Source: Defluviimonas aquaemixtae (GTDB lineage Bacteria > Pseudomonadota > Alphaproteobacteria > Rhodobacterales > Rhodobacteraceae). Taken from it: a stretch of DNA of 64,000 nucleotides. Each line of letters opens with the position of its first letter. Positions within the stretch are counted from its first letter, which is position 1. Positions 24,965-34,235 of the stretch are shown piece after piece. The position numbers and the translations under genes were made by a program. The stretch is taken from positions 124,001 through 188,000 of the forward strand of contig NZ_OMOQ01000001.1 in assembly GCF_900302475.1 (NCBI RefSeq), in the 5' to 3' direction. Below the pieces are notes generated by a model. The model was not told the DNA's origin, made no database searches, and worked only from the letters and a program-made list of their open reading frames with translations.

Positions 24965-25959
24965 GTGTGTCCGCCGACTATTCCGATCCGGTCCCGGTCT
25001 ATGCGCCGCCGCCCGAGGGCCATGTTTCGCATTCGCGGCTGGAGCGTGTCCTGCGGGCCGGGCGGTTCGCGGTGACGGCGGAACTCAACCCGCCCGACAG
25101 CGCCGACCCGGCGGATGTGTTCGAGGCGGCGCAGCCCCTCGGAGAGGTCGCGGATGCGATCAATGCGACCGATGCCTCGGGAGCGAACTGCCACATGTCC
25201 TCGATTGGGATTAGCGCGCTTCTGACGCGCGCGGGCTATTCGACTGTCTACCAGATCTCCTGCCGCGACCGGAACCGGATCGCCATCCAGGGCGACGTCC
25301 TCGGCGCCGCCGCGATGGGAGTGGCGAATTGCCTCTGCCTGACCGGCGACGGCGTGGGTGTGGGCGACCAGCCGGGTGCAAAGCCGGTCTTCGACTTCGA
25401 CTCACTGACGCTTCTGCGGACGATCCGCACGATGCGCGATCAGGGCATGTTCCTGTCGGGCCGGAAGATCACGCGGCCCCCGCAGATGTTCCTTGGCGCG
25501 GCCGAGAATCCCTGTATTCCGCCCTACGAGTGGCGGCCCGAACGGCTCGCCAAGAAGGTCGAGGCAGGGGCTGAGTTTATCCAGACGAACTACATCTACG
25601 ATATCCCGCTTTTCGAGAAGTTCATGGTCCGGGTCCGGGATCTCGGGCTGGACAAGAATGTCTACATTCTGGCGGGCGTCGGACCGCTGGCCTCCGCCAA
25701 GGCGGCGCGGTGGATGCGCTCGAACGTTCCGGGAATCCATGTACCGGATGCTCTGATCGAGCGGATGGAGAAGGCCGAGAAGCCGGGCGCCGAGGGCAAG
25801 AAGATCTGCATCGAGCTTATCCAGCAGATCCGCGAGATCAAGGGTGTCGCGGGAGTGCATGTGATGGCCTACCGGCGCGAACACCAAGTGTCGGAGATCA
25901 TCCTGGAATCGGGCGTTCTGGAAGGCCGCCAGCCGCGACGCAGATCCGAGCGGCGCTAG
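24961..25959 (+). CDS. metF: Methylenetetrahydrofolate reductase-type (MetF) flavoprotein
   Basis: The start at MSVSADYSDPVP is fixed by the ATGA overlap with the upstream gene. The 332-residue protein has the TIM-barrel of MTHFR. FAVTAELNPPDSAD is the first strand with the catalytic glutamate, CLCLTGDGVGVGD lies near the folate site, and FIQTNYIYDIPLF forms part of the flavin region. It likely reduces methylenetetrahydrofolate to methyltetrahydrofolate, or runs in reverse during C1 oxidation, with the MetV-like protein. The usual methyltransferase/corrinoid partners are absent from this window. Confidence 0.87.
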   Translation: MSVSADYSDPVPVYAPPPEGHVSHSRLERVLRAGRFAVTAELNPPDSADPADVFEAAQPLGEVADAINATDASGANCHMSSIGISALLTRAGYSTVYQISCRDRNRIAIQGDVLGAAAMGVANCLCLTGDGVGVGDQPGAKPVFDFDSLTLLRTIRTMRDQGMFLSGRKITRPPQMFLGAAENPCIPPYEWRPERLAKKVEAGAEFIQTNYIYDIPLFEKFMVRVRDLGLDKNVYILAGVGPLASAKAARWMRSNVPGIHVPDALIERMEKAEKPGAEGKKICIELIQQIREIKGVAGVHVMAYRREHQVSEIILESGVLEGRQPRRRSERR

Positions 25960-25982
25960 GGGGCGGCGCCCCCCCTGCCCCG
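25959..25982. repeat. GC-rich hairpin at the metF stop codon
   Basis: GGGGGC and GCCCCC flank GGC directly at the metF stop, and a second smaller CCCCG/CGGGG repeat follows. There is no T-run. It may help end the transcript that converges with the hydroxypyruvate isomerase gene. Confidence 0.3.
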
Positions 25983-26038
25983 GCGCGGGGCCGGAGCATT
26001 CACTCTCCCGGAGCATTTCCGAACATTGGAAGGGCAGG

Positions 26039-26788
26039 TCAGCGCATCCAGGACAGCCCGGCGTCGGTCGCGGCGGCGGGGGCGTATTCGGCGCTGACCC
26101 AGCCCTGGTATCCGTCCGCGTCGAGGCGGGAGAAGAAGGCCGCATAGTCGATCTCGCCACTCAGGGGCTCGTTCCGGCCGGGGAAGCCCGCGATCTGGAC
26201 ATGGGCGGAGCGGTGGCCGTGGACCGACCATGCGGCCATGACGTCGCCGGTGATCCGGTGGGCGTGGTAGCTGTCGAACTGGAGCGCGAGGTTATGGGCT
26301 GCCACGGCATCGAGCACGTGGGCGGCTGTGTCGTAATCGGCAAGGAAGTAGCCCGGCTTGTCGTAGCGATTGATCGGCTCGATTGTGAGGCTCTGCGTCG
26401 GGGCGCGTTCGGCGGCCCAACGGAGATTTCGAATGAAGGTCGCCTCGGCCTCCGGCCCCTCTGCAGCGCCGGCCATGACGTGGATGTGCAACGGCTTCAG
26501 CACCTGGGCGAAACGCAAGGTGCGGTCGAAGTCGCGGCGGAATCGGTCCTCAAGGCCGGGGATAGCGGCGAAGCCCTGTAGTCCGCCGGTGGCGTTCGGG
26601 GGCGGGCAATTCATCAGGGCGAAGGCGAGTGCGTTCCAGACGAGTTGGTCTCGCATGTCTTGGGCCGGGCAGTCATAGGGCGAAAGCACCTCGACCGCGT
26701 CGAAGCCTGCCTCTTTTGCGGCGCTGAACCGCTCCATGAAGGGAAGCTCGGTGAACAGACAGCTGAGATTGGCGCAGAACTTCGGCAA
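26039..26788 (-). CDS. hyi: Hydroxypyruvate isomerase-type TIM-barrel enzyme
   Basis: The 249-residue protein is an AP-endonuclease-like sugar isomerase of the Hyi family: the N-terminus MPKFCANLSCLFTELPFMER is diagnostic. Metal ligands are likely in SLTIEPIN and LQFDSYHAHR, and QIAGFPGRNEP matches the conserved loop of this family. It interconverts hydroxypyruvate and tartronate semialdehyde in glyoxylate metabolism. The start codon is TTG, with no space after the stop of the DUF1285 gene, indicating coupling. No gcl or glxR gene is next to it. Confidence 0.87.
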   Translation of the reverse strand: MPKFCANLSCLFTELPFMERFSAAKEAGFDAVEVLSPYDCPAQDMRDQLVWNALAFALMNCPPPNATGGLQGFAAIPGLEDRFRRDFDRTLRFAQVLKPLHIHVMAGAAEGPEAEATFIRNLRWAAERAPTQSLTIEPINRYDKPGYFLADYDTAAHVLDAVAAHNLALQFDSYHAHRITGDVMAAWSVHGHRSAHVQIAGFPGRNEPLSGEIDYAAFFSRLDADGYQGWVSAEYAPAAATDAGLSWMR

Positions 26789-27388
26789 TCAGGCCAGCTC
26801 CGCCGAGGGGATGATTGGGAAGAACTCGCCCGCCGACCAGAGGCCGAACCAGTTTTCCCCGTCGCGCTCCTCGTGCGTGCCAAGGTCGATCAGGCGGTAG
26901 AAGGTCTTGCGGTCGATGAGCGCCTCGAGATTGGCGCGGACGAGGATATAGGGCGACGGTTCGCCCGTCTCCGGGTCGCGGGCGACGCGGACCGGGTGAT
27001 CGGGGCCGGCTGTCACCTCGTCCTCGACATTCGTGAGGAAGGTTATCTGTTGGCCGTCACCGGTTCCGGTCGCGTTCGCGTCCACCGCGACGAAGGGCGC
27101 GTCGATGACCCTGATGCCGACCTTCTCGACCGGGGTGACGAGGAAATAGTCGTCGCCGTCCTTGCGGATGATCGAGGAGAAGAGTTTGACGAGCCCATGC
27201 CGGCCGATTGGCGTTCCGAGATAGAACCAAGTGCCGTCGCGGCGGATCTCCATGTCGAGGTCGCCGCAAAACGGCGGATTCCACAGATGCACCGGCGGGG
27301 GCCCTTTCTTGCCTGCCGCCTTGGCGGCGGCTGCGAGGTTTTCCGCCGAGGGCTTCACGATCAATTGTTCGTTTTCCGATTTCGCCAT
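26789..27388 (-). CDS. DUF1285 domain-containing protein
   Basis: The 199-residue soluble protein contains the DUF1285 features PPVHLWNPPFCGDLDMEIRR and PIGRHGLVKLFSSIIRKD, a family conserved in alphaproteobacteria with no known reaction. It ends directly before the TTG start of the hyi gene. The divergent MoxR gene starts 61 bases upstream. A low-complexity alanine/lysine-rich stretch covers about residues 15-30. Confidence 0.87.
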   Translation of the reverse strand: MAKSENEQLIVKPSAENLAAAAKAAGKKGPPPVHLWNPPFCGDLDMEIRRDGTWFYLGTPIGRHGLVKLFSSIIRKDGDDYFLVTPVEKVGIRVIDAPFVAVDANATGTGDGQQITFLTNVEDEVTAGPDHPVRVARDPETGEPSPYILVRANLEALIDRKTFYRLIDLGTHEERDGENWFGLWSAGEFFPIIPSAELA

Positions 27389-27425
27389 TGGTGCCGGGTC
27401 GATTTTCTGCGTTTATGCTCCCAAC

Positions 27426-27431
27426 TATACT
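27426..27431 (+). promoter_or_regulatory. Candidate -10 box of the MoxR operon
   Basis: TATACT lies about 19 bases upstream of the moxR-type start with a poorly conserved -35 (TTTTCT, 17 bases away). It is the best sigma-70-like site in the short gap before the operon, and the AAGGAG ribosome-binding site follows. Confidence 0.35.
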
Positions 27432-27449
27432 AACCAAGGAGCACTTGTC

Positions 27450-28454
27450 ATGGTCGAGCAGCGCGAACTTCTGGCCGAAATCGAAGCCCTGGGCGAAAAG
27501 ATCGCCGAGGCGCGGCAGGCGGTCGGACGGCGCTTTATCGGCCAGGAGCGGGTCGTCGAACTGTCGCTCGCCGCGCTTTTGTGCGGCGGGCACGGGCTGC
27601 TCGTCGGCCTGCCTGGGATGGGCAAGACGATGCTCGTCGATACACTCGGCAAGGTGATGGGGCTTTCTTCGGGCAGGGTGCAGTTCACGCCGGACCTCAT
27701 GCCGGCGGACATCCTCGGCTCCGAGGTTCTTGAGACCGCGAAGGACGGCACGCGGTCTTTCCGCTTCATCGAGGGGCCGGTCTTCTGCCAGCTTCTGATG
27801 GCCGACGAGATCAACCGCGCCTCGCCCCGGACCCAGTCGGCGCTTCTGCAGGCGATGCAGGAGCATGAGGTCACGATCGCGGGCCAGCACCGCGCGTTGC
27901 CGGCGCCGTTCCACGTGCTCGCCACGCAGAACCCGATCGAGCAGGAGGGGACCTACCCGCTGCCCGAGGCGCAGCTCGACCGGTTCCTCGTCCAGATCGA
28001 TGTCGATTATCCCGATCGCGGGACTGAGCGCGACATACTCTTGGCGACGACCGGCGTCGAGACGGCGCAGTCGCCACGCATCTTCTCGGCCGAGGAATTG
28101 ACCAGCGCGCAGACGACCGTTCGGCGGATGCCGGTCGGTGAGAAGATCGTCGAACTGATCCTTGATCTCGTGCGCGCCTGCCGACCGGGCGAGGCCGAAG
28201 CCGGACAGGCGGTGAGCGAAAGCGTAAGTTGGGGGCCGGGGCCGCGAGCGGCGCAGGCGCTGATGCTGACCGTTCGTGCGCGCGCGCTGCTCAACGGGCG
28301 GCTCGCGCCGTCGGCGGATGATGTGATGGCGTTGGCGCGCCCGGTCCTGTCGCACCGGATGGCACTATCCTTCGCCGCGCGGGCGCGGGGAGAAAGCCTC
28401 GCCGAGATCATCGACGGTGTCGCGCGCGAAGTGACGCGGGCCGAGGCCGCATGA
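27450..28454 (+). CDS. MoxR-family AAA+ ATPase
   Basis: The start at MVEQRELLAEIEALGEKI is chosen from the family and the AAGGAG site before it. The 334-residue protein has Walker A GLPGMGKTMLVDTL, Walker B LLMADEINRASPRTQSALL and the sensor 1 region HVLATQNPIEQEGTYPLPEAQLDRF typical of MoxR. MoxR proteins act as chaperone-like ATPases with VWA proteins and DUF58 partners. It is the first gene of a four-gene operon and overlaps the DUF58 gene by 4 bases (ATGA). Confidence 0.94.
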   Translation: MVEQRELLAEIEALGEKIAEARQAVGRRFIGQERVVELSLAALLCGGHGLLVGLPGMGKTMLVDTLGKVMGLSSGRVQFTPDLMPADILGSEVLETAKDGTRSFRFIEGPVFCQLLMADEINRASPRTQSALLQAMQEHEVTIAGQHRALPAPFHVLATQNPIEQEGTYPLPEAQLDRFLVQIDVDYPDRGTERDILLATTGVETAQSPRIFSAEELTSAQTTVRRMPVGEKIVELILDLVRACRPGEAEAGQAVSESVSWGPGPRAAQALMLTVRARALLNGRLAPSADDVMALARPVLSHRMALSFAARARGESLAEIIDGVAREVTRAEAA

Positions 28455-29347
28455 GCGAGGTCGTTCCCCATTCCGCTCGACCCGCCGGTCTCCGCCGCGC
28501 CGCCGAGGGGCTGGCCTCGGCGCTACCGCCGCTTATGGCCGATGCGCTGCATCTGGCCTCGACGGTTCAGCTTGGCGAGCACGGGCGGCGACTTTCCGGC
28601 ATGGGGGACGAGTTCTGGCAGTACCGGCCGGCGCATGCGGGAGACGAGGCGCGGCTGATCGACTGGCGACGGTCCGCGAGGGCTGACGCTCAGTTCGTGC
28701 GCGAGAAGGAATGGCAGGCGGCGCAGTCGATCCATCTCTGGGTCGACGATGCCCGGTCGATGGAATTCTCAGGCGATCGCAAACGGCAGTCCAAGGCGGA
28801 CCGCGCCCGGCTGCTGGCACTGGCGCTCGGCGTGCTTCTCATTCGCGCGGGCGAGCGCGTGGGCCTTGCCGATCCGATCGCACCGCCGCGGTCGGGCGAG
28901 GTGCAGCTCTTGCGCTTGGCCCACGCGTTCACGCAGGAGGCGGGGGCCGCGGATTTCGGCGCGCCGGATGCCCGCGCGATCCTTGCCGGGTCCCGCGCAA
29001 TCTTCATTTCCGATTTCATGGGCGATCCCGAGGAGGTCGAGCGCGCGCTCGGACTCGCGGCGGACAAGGGCGTGACTGGCGTGCTTCTGCAAATTCTCGA
29101 TCCGGTGGAGGAGGCCTTTCCCTTCGATGGGAGGACGATCTTCGAGAGCATGGCCGGTACGCTGACCCATGAAACGCGGAAGGCTGGCGATTTGAGGACG
29201 CGCTACCAGGCGCGGCTGGCCGAGCGGAAGGCGCGGCTCGCCGATCTTGCGCGCAAGGCGGGCTGGCTCTTCTCGACGCATCATACCGGCGATCCGGCGC
29301 AGGCCGCGCTCCTGTGGCTCTACGCCGCGCTGAGGAAGGATCATTGA
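28451..29347 (+). CDS. DUF58 domain-containing protein (MoxR partner)
   Basis: The 298-residue protein contains the DUF58 core GMGDEFWQYRPAHAGDEARLIDWRRSARADAQF at about residues 55-80, a conserved VREKEWQ-type motif, and a degenerate VWA-like fold with DDARSMEF and IFISDFMGD. It lacks the long N-terminal membrane part of some DUF58 proteins. It overlaps the MoxR gene by ATGA and the next gene by TGATG, so all four genes are translationally coupled. Its role is unknown, though it is expected to act with MoxR and the two membrane proteins downstream. Confidence 0.9.
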   Translation: MSEVVPHSARPAGLRRAAEGLASALPPLMADALHLASTVQLGEHGRRLSGMGDEFWQYRPAHAGDEARLIDWRRSARADAQFVREKEWQAAQSIHLWVDDARSMEFSGDRKRQSKADRARLLALALGVLLIRAGERVGLADPIAPPRSGEVQLLRLAHAFTQEAGAADFGAPDARAILAGSRAIFISDFMGDPEEVERALGLAADKGVTGVLLQILDPVEEAFPFDGRTIFESMAGTLTHETRKAGDLRTRYQARLAERKARLADLARKAGWLFSTHHTGDPAQAALLWLYAALRKDH

Positions 29348-32124
29348 TGCTGGTGCTGGGACCGATCGGTTTCACGGTGCCCTGGATTCTCTGGGGTCTC
29401 GTGGCTCTGCCGGTTCTCTGGCTTCTCCTGCGCGCGATCCCGCCCGCCCCCATCCGGCGGCGGTTTCCGGGCGTGGCGCTGCTTCTGGGCCTCATGGACG
29501 AGGAGCAGGAGGCCGACCGGACGCCGTGGTGGCTGCTGCTGATCCGCATGATCGCGGTGGCGCTGATCATCGCGGGCTTCGCCGGACCGGTCCTGAACCC
29601 GCAGGTCGAGGCGGAGGGCGACGGGCCGCTCCTGATCCTCGTCGACGGCAGCTGGGCCGACGCCCGCGACTGGCCGCGCCGGCAGGAGAGAATCGCGGCC
29701 GCCCTGTCCGAGGCGGGCCGAGCGGGCCGCCCCGTGGCACTGGTCTCGCTGACCGATCCGCCGCCCGACGGGCCGGTCTTCGCCGCCGCCGACGCCGTCG
29801 CCACGCGGCTGCCCTCGATCGTGCCGCGCCCGTGGGAGCCCGCGGCGGAGGCGATGGAGGCCTTTGCGGCGGCTTTGCCGGATGGCGGGTTCGACACGCT
29901 GTGGCTCTCGGACGGGTTGTCACGCGAAGGTCGCGCGGCGCTCGCCGAAACGCTGCTCGGGGAAGGCGCGGTCACGGCGGTCGAAAGCCCGCGCGACGTG
30001 CGCGCGCTGAGCGGGGCGGGGCTCTCGGAGGGTGGATTGGCCGTCACGGTGCTGCGCGCCCGAAGCGATGCGGCGGCGTTGGCCGACGTCGTCGCGCATG
30101 GCCTCGATCCGGCAGGGATCGAGCGCGAGCTTGCGCGCGCGCCACTGGATTTCGCATCGGGTGAGGCGGAGGCGGAGGCCAGCTTCGACCTGCCGCCGGA
30201 ACTCAGGAATCGCGTCACCAGATTCGAGATCGCCGGCGAGGCGACGGCTGGCGCCGTCGCGCTGACCGACGACGCGTTCAAGCGCCGCAAGGTCGGCATC
30301 ATCTCGGGCACCGCGGACCGCGAGGGGCTGGAGCTTCTCGCCCCGGACCATTACCTGCGCCAGGCGCTGGCGCCCACCGCCGACCTGATCGAGGGGACGG
30401 TCGGCGACGTGCTCTTGGCCAATCCCGACGTGATCATCCTGGCCGATGTGGCCCGCATCGCGGAAAGCGACGCACTGGTCGAGTGGATCGAGCAGGGCGG
30501 GCTTCTCGTGCGCTTCGCGGGGCCCCATCTCGCCGCGTCCGACATCGGCCGCGACACGCTCGACCCGCTGCTGCCGGTCCGGCTGCGGCTCGGCGGGCGC
30601 GCGGTCGGCGGCTCGATGAGCTGGGGCGAGCCGAAGGCGCTCGCGCCGTTTCCCGAGGGTTCGCCCTTTGCCGGGCTCGTGCCGCCCGAGGACGTGGCGG
30701 TCAGCGCCCAGATCCTCGCGCAGCCGGGACCCGAGCTTGCCCAGGCGACGATCGCGACGCTGGCCGACGGCACACCGCTCGTGACGCGCAGGGCGATCGG
30801 CGACGGCCAGGTCGTGCTGTTCCACGTCTCGGCAAACGCGGAATGGTCGAGCCTGCCCCTCTCGGGGCTCTTCGTGCAGATGCTCGAACGCCTGGCGGTG
30901 TCGAGCCGCGCCCAGCGGCCCGAGGCGGGCGACCTTGCGGGCACGACGTGGGTCGCCGAGCGCGTGCTCGATGCGTTCGGCGCGCTCGAGGCGGCCGAAG
31001 ACCTGCCCGGCGTGCCCGGCGAGGCGCTGGCCGAGCCGGTGATCGGCCCGGACCTGCCGCCGGGGCTCTACGTCTCCGGATCGCGCCGGCTCGCGGTCAA
31101 CACGGTTGCGCCCGACCGGGTTCTGGCCCCGGCCGAGTGGCCCGTCGGAGCCGCGGTCGAGGGTCTGGTCGTGGCGAGTGAGCTGCGCCTCAAGGGCGCC
31201 TTCCTCGGCGCGGCGCTTCTCTTGCTGCTGCTCGATCTTATCGCCGCGCTCGCCCTGTCGGGCCGGATGCCGACGGGCGGTCTGCGCCGGGGCACCGCGC
31301 TCGCGACCATGCTGGCGATGGGTTTCGCCGTGGGCATGCCGGGACCGTCGTTCGCGCAGGAGCCGGACGAAGCCGCCCTGATCCGGGCGGCAGGCAATGT
31401 CGTCCTCGCCCATGTCCTGACGGGCGATGCAGATGTCGACCGCGTCGCCGAGGCGGGGCTCTGGGGCCTGTCCGAGATCCTCTTTGCCCGCACCTCGGTC
31501 GAGCCGGTGGAGCCGCGCGGCGTCGATCTCGAGGCCGAGGACCTCGCGGTCTACACCTTCCTCTATTGGCCCGTCACCGCGACGCAGGCCGCGCCGTCGC
31601 CCGCCGCCTATGCCAAGCTCAACCGCTATCTGCGCACCGGCGGCATGATTCTCTTCGACACGCGCGATGCCGACGTCGCGGGCTACGGCGCCGCCTCGAC
31701 CGAGGGGCGCCGGTTGCAGGCGCTTGCCGCGCCGCTCGACATTCCGCCCTTGGAGCCGATGCCGCCGGACCATGTGCTCACGCGCAGCTTCTACCTGCTG
31801 CAGGACTTTCCCGGGCGCTACGCCGGCCGGGCGATCTGGGTCGAGGCAGCCCCGCCGGGCGCGGAGCAAGCGGAGGGGATGCCGTTCCGCAACCTCAACG
31901 ACGGCGTGACGCCCGTGGTGATCGGCGGCAATGATTGGGCAGGCGCATGGGCCATCGACGAGAACGGCAGCGCCCTTCTGCCTGTCGGACGTGGTCTGGG
32001 GGGTGAGCGCCAGCGCGAGATCGCCTACCGCTTCGGCGTGAACCTGATCATGCATGTGCTGACCGGAAACTACAAATCCGACCAGGTCCACGTGCCGACG
32101 CTGCTTGAAAGGCTCGGCCAATGA
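29347..32124 (+). CDS. BatA-like/DUF4159 membrane protein
   Basis: This 925-residue protein starts with the aerotolerance-regulator (BatA) region: two membrane helices in the first 100 residues (about 5-25 and 55-80, the latter LLLIRMIAVALIIAGFAGPV). A VWA-like/Rossmann segment follows, beginning at LLILVDGSWADARDWP. Another membrane helix lies at about 605-640 and a hydrophobic segment at about 650-670. The C-terminal DUF4159 domain (about 675-920) includes LAVYTFLYWPVT and MILFDTRDADVAGYG. It overlaps the neighbours at both ends. The function is not established. Confidence 0.85.
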   Translation: MLVLGPIGFTVPWILWGLVALPVLWLLLRAIPPAPIRRRFPGVALLLGLMDEEQEADRTPWWLLLIRMIAVALIIAGFAGPVLNPQVEAEGDGPLLILVDGSWADARDWPRRQERIAAALSEAGRAGRPVALVSLTDPPPDGPVFAAADAVATRLPSIVPRPWEPAAEAMEAFAAALPDGGFDTLWLSDGLSREGRAALAETLLGEGAVTAVESPRDVRALSGAGLSEGGLAVTVLRARSDAAALADVVAHGLDPAGIERELARAPLDFASGEAEAEASFDLPPELRNRVTRFEIAGEATAGAVALTDDAFKRRKVGIISGTADREGLELLAPDHYLRQALAPTADLIEGTVGDVLLANPDVIILADVARIAESDALVEWIEQGGLLVRFAGPHLAASDIGRDTLDPLLPVRLRLGGRAVGGSMSWGEPKALAPFPEGSPFAGLVPPEDVAVSAQILAQPGPELAQATIATLADGTPLVTRRAIGDGQVVLFHVSANAEWSSLPLSGLFVQMLERLAVSSRAQRPEAGDLAGTTWVAERVLDAFGALEAAEDLPGVPGEALAEPVIGPDLPPGLYVSGSRRLAVNTVAPDRVLAPAEWPVGAAVEGLVVASELRLKGAFLGAALLLLLLDLIAALALSGRMPTGGLRRGTALATMLAMGFAVGMPGPSFAQEPDEAALIRAAGNVVLAHVLTGDADVDRVAEAGLWGLSEILFARTSVEPVEPRGVDLEAEDLAVYTFLYWPVTATQAAPSPAAYAKLNRYLRTGGMILFDTRDADVAGYGAASTEGRRLQALAAPLDIPPLEPMPPDHVLTRSFYLLQDFPGRYAGRAIWVEAAPPGAEQAEGMPFRNLNDGVTPVVIGGNDWAGAWAIDENGSALLPVGRGLGGERQREIAYRFGVNLIMHVLTGNYKSDQVHVPTLLERLGQ

Positions 32125-34205
32125 CCGGCCAGATCGTCTTCGATCCGCTCCTCTCTTGGCCGCTGATCTGGGCGGGTGCGGCGATTGCGGCGGTCATGAT
32201 CGCCTTCGCCGCCTGGCGGGGCCTGTCGGGCTGGTGGCTGCGCGCGCTCGCCGCCCTGGCGATCCTCGGCGCGATCGCCCAGCCCTCGCTCCAGCGCGAG
32301 GAGCGGCGCGCGCTGAGCGACATCGTGATCCTCGTCGTCGACGAAAGCGCGAGCCAGGGGATCGCCGGACGTCCCGATCAGACCGCTGACGCCGTGGCGC
32401 GCGTCGAGGCGGAGGTCGCGGCGCTGCCGGCGACCGAACTGCGCACGGTCACGGTCGGCGACGGGGAGGAGGACGCGGGCACGCTCGCCATGACGGCGCT
32501 CGCCCAGGCGCTGGCGGAAGAGCCACGCGCGCGGGTCGCGGGCGCGATCCTCGTGAGCGACGGACAGGTGCACGATCTGGAGCTGACGCCCGACCTGCCG
32601 GCGCCGCTGAACCTGCTGCTCACGGGCCGCGCGGCCGACTGGGACCGCCGCCTTCTGGTCCGCACCGCGCCCGCCTTCGGCATTATCGGCGAGCCGCTCG
32701 AGCTCACGCTCAACGTCGAGGAGCAGGGCGCGCTGCCCGCGCGCGAGGCCGGACGGCCGGTCACGCTGTCGATCGCCGTAGACGGCGGCCCGGCGGAGAC
32801 GCACACGGTCCCGGTCGGGCGCGATCTCGACATCTCGCTGGTGCTCGATCACGGCGGGCAGAACGTGGTCCAGCTGATGCTGGAGACCGCGGAGGGCGAG
32901 CTGACCGACCGCAACAACGTCGCGGTCCTGCAGATCAACGGCGTGCGCGACCGGCTGCGGGTGCTTCTGGTGTCCGGCGAGCCCTATGCGGGCGAGCGCA
33001 CCTGGCGCAATCTCTTGAAGTCGGACAGCGCCGTGGATCTCGTGCATTTCACGATCCTGCGCCCGCCCGACAAACAGGACGGCGTGCCGGTTTCGGAACT
33101 GTCTCTGATCGCGTTCCCGACCCGGGAACTCTTCGTCGAGAAGATCGAGGAATTCGACCTGATCGTGTTCGACCGCTACAGGCTGAGGGGCATTCTCCCC
33201 GCGGCCTATCTCGAGAACATCCGCAACTATGTCGAGGGCGGGGGCGCGGTTCTCGTCTCGGCGGGGCCGGATTTCGCGTCGGTCGAAAGCCTCTACCACT
33301 CGCCCTTGGGTGACATCCTTCCCGCCCGGCCCACCGCGCGCATCGTCGACGGCGGCTTCCAGCCGCTCGTCTCGGAACTTGGCCAGCGCCATCCGGTGAC
33401 CGAGGGGCTGGAAACCTTCGCCCCGGAAGGCGGCGTCGCGGGCAGGATCGGCGCGCCGGAATGGGGCCGCTGGATGCGCTTCGTGGAACTGACCGATCCC
33501 GATGGCGAGGTCGTCATGGAGGCGCCGGGCAACCAGCCGCTCGTGGTGCTGAAGCGCGTGGGCGAGGGGCGCGTCGCGCTCGTGGGTTCCGACCAGGCGT
33601 GGCTCTGGAGCCGCGGCTTCGAGGGCGGCGGGCCGCAGCTCGAGCTTCTCAGACGCCTGGCGCACTGGCTGATGAAGGAGCCAGAACTGGAGGAGGAGGC
33701 GCTGACCGCGGTCGCCAACGGCGGCGAGCTGACGATCACCCGTCGCTCGCTCTCGGAAGGCGCGCGCGAGGTGACGGTGACCGCGCCGGACGGCACGGAG
33801 AGCGTCGTGCAGCTGACCGAGGCGGCGCCGGGGCGCTACGAGGCGCGGATCGCGGCGCCCGATATCGGGCTTTACCGGATGACCGACGGCGAGCTCGACC
33901 GCGTGATGGCTCTCGGCCCCGCCGCGCCGCGCGAATTCGAGAACGCCATCGCCTCGAGCGACGCTGTCGGCGCGGTCGCCGAGCCGACCGGCGGCGGCGC
34001 GCTGCGCCTCGAAGACGGCTTGCCGGACATTCGCGCGGTGCGCGAAGGGCGCCCCGCCATCGGGCGCGGATGGATCGGGATCACGCCACGCAACGCCTAC
34101 AAGACGCTCGACATCCGCATCGTGCCGCTGATGCCGGCCTGGCTTTTCGTGCTTCTTGCCACCGCTCTGGTTCTTACGGCCTGGTTGCGAGAGGGCCGGC
34201 GCTGA
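32121..34205 (+). CDS. Membrane protein with VWA-like and amidotransferase-like regions
   Basis: The 694-residue protein has two or more N-terminal membrane helices (about 12-32 and 35-55), a degenerate VWA-like MIDAS region (LVVDESASQG with later AGAILVSDGQVHD), an Ig-like segment, and a class I glutamine-amidotransferase-like fold from about 280 (RLRVLLVSGEPYAGERTWRN and GGGAVLVSAGP), without a clear catalytic cysteine. A C-terminal membrane helix is at about 665-690. It is the last gene of the MoxR/DUF58/DUF4159 operon and starts in an ATGA overlap. It is probably a membrane partner of the MoxR ATPase. Confidence 0.72.
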   Translation: MTGQIVFDPLLSWPLIWAGAAIAAVMIAFAAWRGLSGWWLRALAALAILGAIAQPSLQREERRALSDIVILVVDESASQGIAGRPDQTADAVARVEAEVAALPATELRTVTVGDGEEDAGTLAMTALAQALAEEPRARVAGAILVSDGQVHDLELTPDLPAPLNLLLTGRAADWDRRLLVRTAPAFGIIGEPLELTLNVEEQGALPAREAGRPVTLSIAVDGGPAETHTVPVGRDLDISLVLDHGGQNVVQLMLETAEGELTDRNNVAVLQINGVRDRLRVLLVSGEPYAGERTWRNLLKSDSAVDLVHFTILRPPDKQDGVPVSELSLIAFPTRELFVEKIEEFDLIVFDRYRLRGILPAAYLENIRNYVEGGGAVLVSAGPDFASVESLYHSPLGDILPARPTARIVDGGFQPLVSELGQRHPVTEGLETFAPEGGVAGRIGAPEWGRWMRFVELTDPDGEVVMEAPGNQPLVVLKRVGEGRVALVGSDQAWLWSRGFEGGGPQLELLRRLAHWLMKEPELEEEALTAVANGGELTITRRSLSEGAREVTVTAPDGTESVVQLTEAAPGRYEARIAAPDIGLYRMTDGELDRVMALGPAAPREFENAIASSDAVGAVAEPTGGGALRLEDGLPDIRAVREGRPAIGRGWIGITPRNAYKTLDIRIVPLMPAWLFVLLATALVLTAWLREGRR

Positions 34206-34235
34206 CTGACATGTGAAGCTGCACACATGCTCCGG

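Noticed and set aside
29920..32121. Very long open frame on the minus strand opposite the DUF4159 gene
   Set aside because: Its product is arginine-rich and low in complexity, as expected for antisense frames in GC-rich DNA, and the plus-strand gene has clear domains and coupled neighbours.
32070..34226. Long minus-strand open frame opposite the last gene of the MoxR operon
   Set aside because: Same reason: an antisense artifact in GC-rich DNA, with no recognizable domain.
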